From contig CASEFP010000023.1 in NCBI GenBank assembly GCA_949287225.1, forward strand, positions 1 through 48,199: a stretch of 48,199 bases of DNA, given 5' to 3'. Each line of letters begins with the position of its first letter. The stretch's first letter is position 1. Made by a program: the position numbers and the translations under genes. Shown piece by piece: positions 1 to 7,938 of this stretch. The notes under the pieces are model-generated. The model searched no databases, was not told the DNA's origin, and saw only the letters and a list, made by a program, of their open reading frames with translations. The DNA is from an uncultured Lentisphaeria bacterium. GTDB lineage: Bacteria; Verrucomicrobiota; Lentisphaeria; Victivallales; UBA1829.

Positions 1-1
1 C

Positions 2-166
2 TACTGCAGGAAGCACAGACTGCTCTCCAGCGGCGGAACGGACTGCCATGAGGATCCGCCGCACGCGTATCTGAAACTCTCCCCGGGCCGCGACATGGCG
101 TTCCATGCGGGAGCACCGGAGTGGCTCGACGAAATTCTGGAACGCGTCAGACTCTGGAACGTCTGA
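2..166 (+). CDS. C-terminal end of a PHP-domain-like protein (partial)
   Basis: An open frame enters from the left edge and ends at TGA 164-166, giving about 54 C-terminal residues. The segment contains LLSSGGTDCHED, which resembles the late PHP-domain motif (GGSDFHG-like) whose Asp and His bind metal, and it ends in an amphipathic helix. PHP proteins are metal-dependent phosphoesterases. The start and most of the protein lie outside the window, so the assignment rests on one motif. It lies upstream of thrS on the same strand, with a 122-base gap that holds a candidate promoter. Confidence 0.45.
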   Translation, partial: YCRKHRLLSSGGTDCHEDPPHAYLKLSPGRDMAFHAGAPEWLDEILERVRLWNV

Positions 167-219
167 CGGGAAAAATCTCCGAAACCCCTGATAAACCGTG
201 CAAAATTCCGCTTTTGCGC

Positions 220-247
220 TTGATACTTCGCGGAACGGATGTACATT
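220..247 (+). promoter_or_regulatory. Candidate thrS promoter
   Basis: TTGATA (220-225) and TACATT (242-247) are 16 bases apart, about 40 bases before the thrS start. The same TACATTAA -10 variant appears before the STAS gene at 42431-42436. Assigned by eye only. Confidence 0.4.
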
Positions 248-288
248 AAATGCCGAATTTCATCATTTTTAACAAGGAATAGGGTAAA

Positions 289-2019
289 ATGGCTAAGTTT
301 CCTCTTGAAACCATAAGGCACAGCGCGTCGCACCTGATGGCGGCGGCGGTGCTGGAACTGTATCCCGACGTCAAGTTCGACATCGGGCCGAGCACCGAAG
401 ACGGATTCTATTACGATTTTGATTTCGGAACACTCAAGCTGACGCCCGACGATCTTGTAAAAATCGAAGAAAAGATGGCGGAACTCGCGGCGAAGAAGCT
501 GCCGATCACCCGTTTTGAACGTTCCCGCGCGGAAGCCGTCGCGCTCCTGACGGAAAAGAAGCAGAACTTCAAGCTCGAACGCCTCGCGGACATCCCCGAA
601 GGCGACGCGATCTCCTTTTACCAGCTCGGCGACTTTGTTGATCTCTGCCGCGGCCCGCACGTGGACAATACCGGCGACATCGGCGCCTTCAAGCTGACCA
701 GCCTCGCGGGTTCCTACTACCGCGGCAAGGAGTCCAACCCGATGCTGACACGCATCTACGGAACCGCGTTCGCCGATCCGAAGGAACTCCGGGAATATCT
801 GCGGAAAATCGAGGAGGCGAAGAAGCGCGACCACCGGAAAATCGGAAAGGAACTGGATCTCTTCAGCGTCTCCGAAACGGTCGGCCCCGGCCTCGTCCTC
901 TGGCATCCGCGCGGCGCGCTGATCCGCAACATCATCGAAACCTTCTGGCGCGGCGAGCACATGACCAACGGCTATGATCTTCTGTATACGCCGCATATCG
1001 GGCGCGCCAACCTCTGGGAGACCAGCGGCCACCTCGGCTTCTACAAGGACAGCATGTATTCGCCGATGGACATCGACGACGTCGATTATTTCGTGAAGCC
1101 GATGAACTGCCCGTTCCACATTGAAATCTACAAGTCGCGCGTCCGCTCCTACCGCGAACTGCCCTGCCGCTGGGCGGAACTCGGAACCGTCTACCGCTAC
1201 GAAAAGAGCGGCGTGCTGCACGGTCTGATGCGCGTGCGCGGCTTCACGCAGGACGATGCGCACATCATCTGCACACCCGAACAGATCGAATCCGAAATCG
1301 AAGAGGTTCTCCGCTTCTGCCTCCACATCTGGAAGACCTTCCAGTTCAAGGAGATCAAGGCGTATCTCTCGACCCGTCCGGAAAAGGCGGTCGGCGATCC
1401 CGCCCGCTGGGAACAGGCGCAGAAGTCGCTGGTCAACGCCATCGAAAAGAGCGGACTCGCCTACGAGGTGGACGAGGGCGGCGGCGCATTCTACGGACCC
1501 AAGATCGACCTCAAGGTCAAGGACGCGATCGGACGCGAGTGGCAGACCTCCACCATCCAGTTCGACTTCAATCTTCCGGAGCGTTTCCAGATTCACTACA
1601 TCGGCGAGGACGGCCAGCGCCATCAGCCGTACATGGTTCACCGCGCACTGTTCGGTTCGCTCGAACGTTTCTTCGGAATTCTGATCGAACATTATGCGGG
1701 AGCCTTCCCGGCATGGCTCGCACCCGAGCAGGTGCGCCTGATTCCGATCACCGAGCGCCAGCACGACTACTGCCTGAACGCGGCGAAGGAACTCAAAAAG
1801 GCCGGATTCCGCGTCGAATGCGACACCCGCAAGGAGAGCATGGGCGCCAAGATCAAGGACGCCAGAAACATGCGCGTGCCGTTCATGGCGGTCGTCGGCG
1901 ACCGGGAGATGCAGGAGAACACCTTCTCGATCCGCTCGCGGCGCGAGGACCAGCTCGGCGCAATGGACCTCGCAACTTTTATGAAAAAATTACACAATGA
2001 CGTTGAAAACAAACTGTAA
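289..2019 (+). CDS. thrS: Threonyl-tRNA synthetase lacking the TGS domain
   Basis: Charges tRNA-Thr with threonine in the cytoplasm. The 576 residues contain the N2 editing domain (H11-x3-H15, later CRGPH) and then the class II catalytic core with the zinc ligands expected for this family, C274 (MNCPFH), H325 (DDAH) and H451 (VHRALFGS). A C-terminal anticodon-binding domain follows. Typical bacterial ThrRS is about 640 residues and begins with a TGS domain of about 60 residues. Here the protein starts directly in the editing domain. An in-frame TAG at 280-282 rules out an upstream extension, so the absence is real. A purine-rich ribosome-binding stretch lies at 274-285. First gene of the thrS-infC-rpmI-rplT-pheS-pheT cluster. 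Confidence 0.97.
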   Translation: MAKFPLETIRHSASHLMAAAVLELYPDVKFDIGPSTEDGFYYDFDFGTLKLTPDDLVKIEEKMAELAAKKLPITRFERSRAEAVALLTEKKQNFKLERLADIPEGDAISFYQLGDFVDLCRGPHVDNTGDIGAFKLTSLAGSYYRGKESNPMLTRIYGTAFADPKELREYLRKIEEAKKRDHRKIGKELDLFSVSETVGPGLVLWHPRGALIRNIIETFWRGEHMTNGYDLLYTPHIGRANLWETSGHLGFYKDSMYSPMDIDDVDYFVKPMNCPFHIEIYKSRVRSYRELPCRWAELGTVYRYEKSGVLHGLMRVRGFTQDDAHIICTPEQIESEIEEVLRFCLHIWKTFQFKEIKAYLSTRPEKAVGDPARWEQAQKSLVNAIEKSGLAYEVDEGGGAFYGPKIDLKVKDAIGREWQTSTIQFDFNLPERFQIHYIGEDGQRHQPYMVHRALFGSLERFFGILIEHYAGAFPAWLAPEQVRLIPITERQHDYCLNAAKELKKAGFRVECDTRKESMGAKIKDARNMRVPFMAVVGDREMQENTFSIRSRREDQLGAMDLATFMKKLHNDVENKL

Positions 2020-2031
2020 GCGTGCTATTTT
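2003..2031 (+). promoter_or_regulatory. Internal promoter for infC-rpmI-rplT inside the thrS 3' end
   Basis: TTGAAA (2003-2008), a 17-base spacer and TATTTT (2026-2031) straddle the thrS stop codon. The same TTGAAA-16/17-TATNTT pattern precedes purL, the cytidylate-kinase-like gene and greA. In Escherichia coli an internal promoter in thrS also serves infC, so the position makes sense. Confidence 0.5.
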
Positions 2032-2071
2032 AAAGGCTCGTGAGCGGTTTTTGGAAAAAAGAACTCTAACT

Positions 2072-2087
2072 GGAGGGTCATGCCATT
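2072..2087 (+). promoter_or_regulatory. infC ribosome-binding site and AUU start codon
   Basis: GGAGG (2072-2076) lies eight bases before ATT (2085-2087), the only start-like codon in the right frame that restores the full IF-3 N-terminal domain. The nearby ATG at 2080 is out of frame and stops after six codons. An AUU start is the known device by which IF-3 limits its own translation. Confidence 0.75.
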
Positions 2088-2600
2088 AGTAAGCTGCTGA
2101 AAACGGACAGTCGGGCGTATGCGGACAGAAATCTGCTTGTCATCGGCCCGAACGGGGAACAACTCGGTTTGATGAAACTCATTCCGGCCTGCCAGGCGGC
2201 GCGCGACGCCGGTCTGGATCTGGTTCTGGTCGCGGAGGCCAGCGATCCGCCCGTGTGCCGGATCATGAACTTCGGAAAACTCTGCTACGAGCAGAAAAAG
2301 AAGCTCAAGGACCAGAAGCGGAACCAGCAGGCGCAGAAGGTCAAGGAGATCAAATTCCGTCTGAACATCGCGGATCATGACTACGGCCATAAGATCGACC
2401 AGGGCGTGGAGTTCCTGGGAGGCGGCTGCAAGCTGAAAGTCACGATCACCTTCAAAGGCAGGGAGATGGCTCACCCCGAGATCGGATTCGATCTCGCAAA
2501 CAGAATTACGGAAGACCTGAAAGATGCAGGCGTCGTCGAAGGCGCGCCGAAACTTCTGGGTAAAAATATCAACATGTCCTTCAATCCGAAGGGCCACTGA
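2085..2600 (+). CDS. infC: Translation initiation factor IF-3 (AUU start)
   Basis: IF-3 binds the 30S subunit, prevents premature joining of 50S and checks the start codon. The frame from ATT 2085 gives 171 residues, close to the usual 170-180. The N-domain contains IGPNGEQLG and DPPVCRIMNFGK. A lysine-rich linker follows, and then the C-domain with IKFRLNIADHDY and KVTITFKGREMAH. The first ATG in frame (2169) would remove 28 residues of the conserved N-domain, so I take the AUU codon. IF-3 discriminates against AUU, which in known bacteria makes the gene self-limiting. It lies 65 bases after thrS and just before rpmI-rplT, the usual IF3-L35-L20 order. Confidence 0.95.
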   Translation: MSKLLKTDSRAYADRNLLVIGPNGEQLGLMKLIPACQAARDAGLDLVLVAEASDPPVCRIMNFGKLCYEQKKKLKDQKRNQQAQKVKEIKFRLNIADHDYGHKIDQGVEFLGGGCKLKVTITFKGREMAHPEIGFDLANRITEDLKDAGVVEGAPKLLGKNINMSFNPKGH

Positions 2601-2665
2601 GACAGGCTGACTGGCATCTGCCGTTTCAGAAGAGAAAACTCTATCAAGCAAGAAGGAGAAAAACG

Positions 2666-2863
2666 ATGCCTAAGATGAAAACGAGGAAGTGCATTTCCAA
2701 ACGCGTGAAACGCACGGGTACCGGCAAGTTCAAGTACTACAAGGCTGGACGCAGACACCTGATGACCGGCAAGGGCGGCAAGAGAAAACGTCATCTGAGA
2801 AGAGACGGCATTCTTCAGGCCAGCGAAATGAAACGCATCGCCAAGGCTCTGCCTTACGGCTGA
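2666..2863 (+). CDS. rpmI: 50S ribosomal protein L35
   Basis: A 65-residue basic protein beginning MPKMKTRKCISKRVK and containing GKGGKRKRHLRR and a final ALPYG, all typical of L35. It is part of the large ribosomal subunit. A purine-rich ribosome-binding site (AAGGAG) lies just before the start. It sits between infC and rplT, the conserved order in which L20 commonly represses the operon. I see no clear leader structure for that repression here. Confidence 0.97.
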   Translation: MPKMKTRKCISKRVKRTGTGKFKYYKAGRRHLMTGKGGKRKRHLRRDGILQASEMKRIAKALPYG

Positions 2864-2895
2864 CGCAAACCCCTTAACACCGGAGACAAGTTGAA

Positions 2896-3246
2896 ATGAG
2901 AGTTACAGCCGCAGTTCCTTCCAGAAAACGCCGCAAACGCGCTTTAGAGAGAGCCAAAGGTTTTTACGGTGCGAGCAGCAAGAGAATCCGTACCGTATAT
3001 GACGCGGTCGACAAGGCTGATGCGCATGCGTATGTCGGCAGAAAACAGAAGAAGCGCCAGTACAGAAGACTCTGGACCGTCCGCATCAACGCCGCCTGCA
3101 GAATGATGGATTTCACCTACAGCAAGCTGATGAACGGTCTCAAGAAAGCCAATATCAACATCAACAGAAAAGTGATCGCCGATCTCGCGGTCAATGATAT
3201 GGAAGCGTTTAAAGCCCTGGTCGAAAAAGCCAAGGCCGCCTGCTGA
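2896..3246 (+). CDS. rplT: 50S ribosomal protein L20
   Basis: A 116-residue basic protein with the L20 hallmarks: a very basic N-terminal tail ([16 protein letters not shown]), the helical core [15 protein letters not shown], and [19 protein letters not shown] near the end. It is an early assembly protein of the 50S subunit and in several bacteria a translational repressor of its own operon. Its start lies 32 bases after the rpmI stop, with GGAGA upstream. It is followed by a hairpin and U-run that separates it from pheS. Confidence 0.97.
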   Translation: MRVTAAVPSRKRRKRALERAKGFYGASSKRIRTVYDAVDKADAHAYVGRKQKKRQYRRLWTVRINAACRMMDFTYSKLMNGLKKANININRKVIADLAVNDMEAFKALVEKAKAAC

Positions 3247-3269
3247 CCATATAAAAAAGTATTCTAATC

Positions 3270-3308
3270 AATGCGGGCTGCCGGCAGGCCGGTGGACCCG
3301 CATTTTTT
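3270..3308 (+). terminator. Rho-independent terminator or attenuator between rplT and pheS
   Basis: AATGCGGG (3270-3277) pairs with CCCGCATT (3297-3304). The 19-base loop can form an inner CCGGC/GCCGG pairing. Six T's follow at 3303-3308. It sits 26 bases before the pheS start, so it could end the ribosomal-protein transcript or attenuate read-through into pheST. No leader peptide rich in Phe was found. Confidence 0.7.
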
Positions 3309-3334
3309 ATTTTACACAGGAAAGAGACACGACA

Positions 3335-4354
3335 ATGCTCAAGGAACTGCTTGCAGAACTCGACGCCGTAACAGCCGAGGCGAAAGCGCTTCTCGCCGAC
3401 GCGAAAACAGCCGCGGATGTCGAAAACGCCAAAAACAAACTGACCGGCCGGAACGGCGCCCTCACCGCCCTCGCCCCGATGATGGGCAGGATCGCAAAAG
3501 AGGACAAGCCGGTTGCGGGAAAAGCCTTCAATGAAGCGAAGAATACCGTTCAGGCGATGATTGAGGAGGCGCGCGAACGCCTCGGCACATCCAAGGTCTC
3601 CGCGGAAGCCATCGACGTGACGCTCCCCGGACGCAGATGGCCGATCGGGCGCAAACACCCCGTCAGCCAGACCATCGACGAGTGCTGCGCGATCTTCCGC
3701 AGAATGGGTTTCGTCGTAGCGGAAGGCCCGGAAATCGAGACGGTGAAAAACTGCTTCGACGCGCTGAACGCCCCGATCGACCACCCGTCGCGCGACCCGA
3801 AGGACACCTTCTACTTCGACGACGGGAGACTGCTCCGGACCCAGACAAGCACCGTGCAGATCCGCACGATGCTTGCGCAGAAGCCGCCGATCCGGATCGT
3901 GTCGCCGGGACGGTGCTTCCGGCGCGACACGCCCGACGCCACGCACGGCGTGCACTTCCACCAGATCGAGGGACTTTATATCGACCATGACGTCTCCCTT
4001 GCCGACCTCAAAAGCACACTCGAAGCGTTCGCAAACGAGTTCTTCGGCGACTCGGTCGCCATCCGGATGCGTCCGCATTTCTTCCCGTTCACGGAACCCA
4101 GCGTCGAGTGCGACTTTTCCTGCGTCATGTGCGGCGGGAAAGGCTGCCGTGTCTGCAAGAACTCCGGATGGCTGGAGATTCTCGGCTGCGGCATGGTGAA
4201 TCCGAATGTGCTGCGCAATGTCGGGATCAATCCCGAAAAATGGCAGGGATTCGCGTTCGGCATGGGAATTGAACGCCTGACAATGCTCAAACACAGAATC
4301 GGCGATCTGAGACTCTTCTCCGAGAACGATCTGCGGTTCCTCAAACAGTTCTAA
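3335..4354 (+). CDS. pheS: Phenylalanyl-tRNA synthetase alpha subunit
   Basis: Catalytic subunit of the alpha2-beta2 PheRS, 339 residues. The N-terminal coiled coil (about 1-85) binds tRNA. The class II core carries HPVSQTID, the [11 protein letters not shown] motif, [29 protein letters not shown] and a motif-3-like [15 protein letters not shown] start at ATG 3335, which is preceded by AGGAAAGAG. The frame is open further upstream into rplT, but that stretch has no PheS similarity. It is followed after 16 bases by pheT. Confidence 0.96.
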   Translation: MLKELLAELDAVTAEAKALLADAKTAADVENAKNKLTGRNGALTALAPMMGRIAKEDKPVAGKAFNEAKNTVQAMIEEARERLGTSKVSAEAIDVTLPGRRWPIGRKHPVSQTIDECCAIFRRMGFVVAEGPEIETVKNCFDALNAPIDHPSRDPKDTFYFDDGRLLRTQTSTVQIRTMLAQKPPIRIVSPGRCFRRDTPDATHGVHFHQIEGLYIDHDVSLADLKSTLEAFANEFFGDSVAIRMRPHFFPFTEPSVECDFSCVMCGGKGCRVCKNSGWLEILGCGMVNPNVLRNVGINPEKWQGFAFGMGIERLTMLKHRIGDLRLFSENDLRFLKQF

Positions 4355-4370
4355 GAAGGAGCGATTCCAG

Positions 4371-6779
4371 ATGAAAGTATCACTGAACTGGCTGAAAAAT
4401 TATATCGAACTGAAGTCCACGCCCGAGGAGCTGGCGAACACGCTGACGATGGCGGGACTGGAAGTCGAGGAAATCACAAAGCGCGGAGAGATTCCTTCCG
4501 GCGTCGTCGTCGCGAAAATCGTCAGCCGCGAGAAACACCCGAACTCCGACCATCTGTCCGTCTGCCAGGTGGACGCGGGCGGCGGTAATATCCTCCAGAT
4601 CGTCTGCGGCGCACCGAACTGCGACGCGGGCAATGTGGTGCCGCTGGCGACCATCGGCACGGTATTCCCCGATCCGGAGGGCGGAAAGGATTTCGTCATC
4701 GGAAAATGCAAACTGCGCGGAATCGAGTCCTTCGGCATGATGTGCAGCGAACGCGAGCTCGGAATCAGCGACAATCACGGGGGTCTGATGATCCTCCCTG
4801 CGGACTATGTGCCCGGAACCCCGCTCAACGATCTCATTGAAAAGGACACCGTCTATACGGTGGAAATCACGCCGAACCGCCCGGACTGGCTCTCCCACTG
4901 GGGCGTCGCGCGCGATATTGCGGCGCTCTGCGGCGGGCGGCGCTCCTTCCCGCACATGAGCCTGCCGTCGCCGGAGGGATTCGAGGACTGGAGCGGTCTT
5001 GTCACGGTAGAAGCGCAGGATCTCTGCCCGGAATACACCGCGCGCGTCGTCCGGGGCGTCACGGTCAAGGAGAGTCCGCAGTGGCTCAAGGACCGTCTGG
5101 AAGCCGTCGGAATCCGCGCGATCAACAACATCGTCGACATCACCAACTTCGTCATGATGGAGTTCGGTGAACCGCTCCATGCGTTCGACACCCGTTTTCT
5201 GGAAGGGAAGAAAATCATCGTCCGCCGCGCCGCGGACAACGAAAAGATCGTTGCGCTCGACGGCAAGGAGTATGCGCTCGACAACAGCATGCTTGTGATT
5301 GCCGACGCGAAAAAGCCTGTCGCGATCGCCGGCGTCATGGGCGGCGAATACAGCGGCGTGCTTCCGGACACGACCGAGGTCCTGATTGAGAGCGCCTACT
5401 TCAATCCGACAAGCATCCGCATGACCTCGCGCAAGCTCGGGCTTTCGAGCGACTCCTCCTACCGCTTCGAGCGCGGCGTGGACCGCGACATGCTGGAAAA
5501 TGCCAGCTCCCGGGCGGTCTCGCTGATCCTGGAACTGGCGGGAGGGAAACTGGTCAGCCCGCTGGTGAAGGTCGCGACGCTCAAGGAGGAGCATCCGCGC
5601 ATCCTCTGCCACTTCTCGAAGATCACAAGCCTCCTCGGGATGGAGGTGCCGAACATGCGCATGGTGGAGATTTTCCGTGCGCTCGGGCTCGGCGTCTCCG
5701 ACATCACGGACGACACCTGTCTCGTCACGGTTCCGTCGTTCCGCGCGGACATCCGCGAGACCGCCGACCTCGCCGAGGAGGTCGCCCGCATTCACGGCCT
5801 GGACAAACTGCCGTGCATTCCGGTCAACGCCAAGCGGACCGTTTCGTTCCGCACCGACGCCTACGCCGCGCTGGAGCAGCTCCGCAACCAGTTCGTCGCC
5901 GCGGGCCTTTACGAGTGCGTGAACACCAGTCTGATCGACGAAAAGGCGGCGCTCGGCGACCTGATCTTCGGGAAGGACGATCTGCTCGCCGTCAACAACC
6001 CGATCAGTCTGGATCTCGCGATCCTGCGCCCCTCCCTGCTTCCGGGAATGCTGGCGGCGGTCAAGCGGAACGTGTCGCGCAAGAACAGCGATCTGGCACT
6101 GTTTGAAATCGGACGCGTCTTCTGCAAGAATCCGGCAAAATACCCGGAGGAGCGCGACGAGCTCGTCATCCTCATGACCGGAAGGGCGCACCCCGAACGC
6201 TACTCGGCGGAACGCGCCGTGACATTTGACTTCTACGACATCAAAGGCGTGCTGGAATCCGTTCTCGAAACGCGCCGCGCCGCCGACTGCAAATTCGTCG
6301 CGGCAAAGGATCCGCGCTTCACCGACGGAGTCTGCGCACAGCTCGTGATCGACGGCAAGGTTGCCGGTGTGCTCGGCAAGCTGAATGACAAAATGACCAA
6401 AGGCATGCGTCTCCAGCATGATCTCTACGGCGCGGTGATCCAGCTGGATCAGATGCTGAACGCAAAGGAGAAATCCACTCTCTACGTTCCGATCTCCCAG
6501 TTCCCGCCCGTGACGCGCGACGTCGCCTTCCTCGCTCCCGCGGACATGGAGAACAGCACTGTGATCGACTTCATCCGGAACGCCGGAGTGCCGAATCTGG
6601 TCAATGTCGAAATCTTCGACCTCTTCAAGGGCGCGCCGCTCAAGGAGGGAACACGGAGCATGGCCTACACGCTCACGTTCCGTTCCGACGAACGGACGCT
6701 GACCGACCAGGAGGTCAACGAAGCGCACGAAAAACTGCGTGCAAAGCTCGTTTCGGGTCTCGGCGTCGAACTGCGCTGA
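4371..6779 (+). CDS. pheT: Phenylalanyl-tRNA synthetase beta subunit
   Basis: Full-length 802-residue beta subunit. Domains in order: an EMAP-like tRNA-binding fold at about 40-150 (HPNSDHLSVCQVD, IVCGAPN, LRGIESFGMMCSERELG); B3/B4 editing and B5 regions in the middle (NNIVDITNFVMMEFGEPLHAFD); a catalytic-like core; and a C-terminal ferredoxin-fold anticodon-binding domain from about 705 (FPPVTRDVAF to the end). It works with PheS and clears mischarged Tyr-tRNA-Phe. AAGGAG lies just before the start. Transcription then meets a strong terminator at 6911-6943. Confidence 0.97.
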   Translation: MKVSLNWLKNYIELKSTPEELANTLTMAGLEVEEITKRGEIPSGVVVAKIVSREKHPNSDHLSVCQVDAGGGNILQIVCGAPNCDAGNVVPLATIGTVFPDPEGGKDFVIGKCKLRGIESFGMMCSERELGISDNHGGLMILPADYVPGTPLNDLIEKDTVYTVEITPNRPDWLSHWGVARDIAALCGGRRSFPHMSLPSPEGFEDWSGLVTVEAQDLCPEYTARVVRGVTVKESPQWLKDRLEAVGIRAINNIVDITNFVMMEFGEPLHAFDTRFLEGKKIIVRRAADNEKIVALDGKEYALDNSMLVIADAKKPVAIAGVMGGEYSGVLPDTTEVLIESAYFNPTSIRMTSRKLGLSSDSSYRFERGVDRDMLENASSRAVSLILELAGGKLVSPLVKVATLKEEHPRILCHFSKITSLLGMEVPNMRMVEIFRALGLGVSDITDDTCLVTVPSFRADIRETADLAEEVARIHGLDKLPCIPVNAKRTVSFRTDAYAALEQLRNQFVAAGLYECVNTSLIDEKAALGDLIFGKDDLLAVNNPISLDLAILRPSLLPGMLAAVKRNVSRKNSDLALFEIGRVFCKNPAKYPEERDELVILMTGRAHPERYSAERAVTFDFYDIKGVLESVLETRRAADCKFVAAKDPRFTDGVCAQLVIDGKVAGVLGKLNDKMTKGMRLQHDLYGAVIQLDQMLNAKEKSTLYVPISQFPPVTRDVAFLAPADMENSTVIDFIRNAGVPNLVNVEIFDLFKGAPLKEGTRSMAYTLTFRSDERTLTDQEVNEAHEKLRAKLVSGLGVELR

Positions 6780-6866
6780 ACGACTTGATTCAAAAAAAAG
6801 CTTCGTGCAGGACTCTCAGTTCTGGTGCGCTTCGCCTGTGCAGGCCGGCCGCCGGAGGCGGAATCC

Positions 6867-6895
6867 CCCGATACGGACGCAAGCTCTGTATCGGG
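6867..6895. other. Perfect hairpin between pheT and the terminator
   Basis: CCCGATAC (6867-6874) pairs perfectly with GTATCGGG (6888-6895) around a 13-base loop. There is no U-run. It lies in the 188-base gap after pheT, preceded by GC-rich inverted sequence (GGCCGGCC) at 6843-6850. It could be part of the 3' UTR fold or a decayed repeat element. Confidence 0.5.
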
Positions 6896-6910
6896 ACAGT
6901 TCATTTCCTG

Positions 6911-6943
6911 CGGGCGCGGCAGTTTGCCCCGCCCGTATTTTTT
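6911..6943 (+). terminator. Rho-independent terminator after pheT
   Basis: CGGGCGCGGC (6911-6920) pairs with GCCCCGCCCG (6926-6935) with one C-C mismatch and an AGTTT loop, followed by TATTTTTT. This is the strongest plus-strand terminator in the left third and should end the thrS-pheT transcript. The next gene begins 25 bases later. Confidence 0.85.
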
Positions 6944-6967
6944 GTCATATGCAAAGGAGAAGATTGG

Positions 6968-7711
6968 ATGAGTGAGGAAAATCTCGCGCGGAAACTGGGC
7001 ATGATGCAGAAGACGTTTCACGCGCCGGACGGAGGAACGCTGAACTACTGTATGCGGAAAACCGGAAATCCCGGCGATCCATCCGGAGCCGCGCTTCTGA
7101 TGTTCCTGCACGGTGCGGGCGAGCGGGGCATGGAGAATCACCGTCAGCTCGTGCATTGCGCCGCCGATCTCGTGGAGTTCTGCGAAGCGGAGCAGATCAA
7201 AGCAGTTCTGCTTTTTCCGCAGTGTCCGCCGGAAAAGATGTGGATCCATGCATCGTGGTCGCTGCCGGAACACACGATAAGCACGGAACCGACTCCGGAA
7301 CTGAAACATGCGCTTGAACTTCTGGAATCGACGCTCACAGAGGAAAACTGCGATCCGGAGCGGGTCTACATCAGCGGCATCTCGATGGGATCGTTCGGCA
7401 CATGGGACGCGCTGTCGCGCCGCCCGGAGCTGTTCGCGGGCGCGATTGCGATCTGCGGCGGAGGCGACGTGCATCAGGCGCCGAAACTCACGGAGATTCC
7501 GATCCGGGTCTTTCACGGGGAAGTCGACAGTGCCGTAATGGTAAAGCGTTCCCGGGACATGGTGAAGGCAATTCAGGCCGCGGGCGGAACAAAGGTATTC
7601 TATACGGAGTATCCGGGAGTCAACCACAACTCATGGACGCAGACGTATGCGGATCATGAGAATCTGCGCTGGCTCTTCTCGCAGCGCAGAAAAAATTGCG
7701 GCAGAATTTGA
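6968..7711 (+). CDS. Alpha/beta hydrolase, esterase/PHB-depolymerase-like
   Basis: A 247-residue hydrolase with no evident signal peptide. The nucleophile elbow is G-I-S139-M-G. D187 (HGEVDSAV) and H220 (GVNHNSW) complete a plausible Ser-Asp-His triad, and LMFLHGAGERG supplies the oxyanion-side HG motif. This pattern fits the prolyl-oligopeptidase/feruloyl-esterase-like branch acting on small esters; the substrate is unknown. Start at ATG 6968, preceded by AAAGGAGAAG. The frame is open upstream to 6785, but that part covers the pheT terminator and is not coding. It faces the minus-strand TPR gene, and the 227-base gap between them holds only an 8-base-pair hairpin (7778-7809) without a clear U-run. 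Confidence 0.85.
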   Translation: MSEENLARKLGMMQKTFHAPDGGTLNYCMRKTGNPGDPSGAALLMFLHGAGERGMENHRQLVHCAADLVEFCEAEQIKAVLLFPQCPPEKMWIHASWSLPEHTISTEPTPELKHALELLESTLTEENCDPERVYISGISMGSFGTWDALSRRPELFAGAIAICGGGDVHQAPKLTEIPIRVFHGEVDSAVMVKRSRDMVKAIQAAGGTKVFYTEYPGVNHNSWTQTYADHENLRWLFSQRRKNCGRI

Positions 7712-7938
7712 CTGTTTTTTCAAATTCCGGTTACTACAATAAGACAGCAAACCGGAGATTCACCGCAGAGACAGGACAATCCGGAGCACCGGGTCCGGCG
7801 ATCCGGATTTACACAGGAGCGGTGCGGCTCTTCCGTCCCCGCTCGGCGCGCAGTTCGAGAATGCAGACCCGCAGCTCAGCGGCGGAAGCGGACAGCGTCA
7901 GAAAGAAAAGGTGAAGGAGTCCAAGTCGTCTCAACGCA

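Noticed and set aside
3194-3334. Longer PheS starting inside rplT
   Set aside because: The extension crosses the terminator hairpin and lacks PheS similarity; ATG 3335 has its own ribosome-binding site.
4380-6728. A 782-codon open frame antisense to pheT, and similar long ones antisense to thrS (1-1764) and purL (13775-16822)
   Set aside because: They mirror the codon pattern of GC-rich real genes on the other strand, have no family motifs and are Arg/Val/Asp-rich nonsense. The plus-strand proteins are fully conserved.
7712-7938. Small gene on the plus strand after the hydrolase
   Set aside because: The open frame at 7696-7914 is Arg/Ser-rich without motifs and overlaps the hydrolase end; the region is a convergent spacer with one hairpin.
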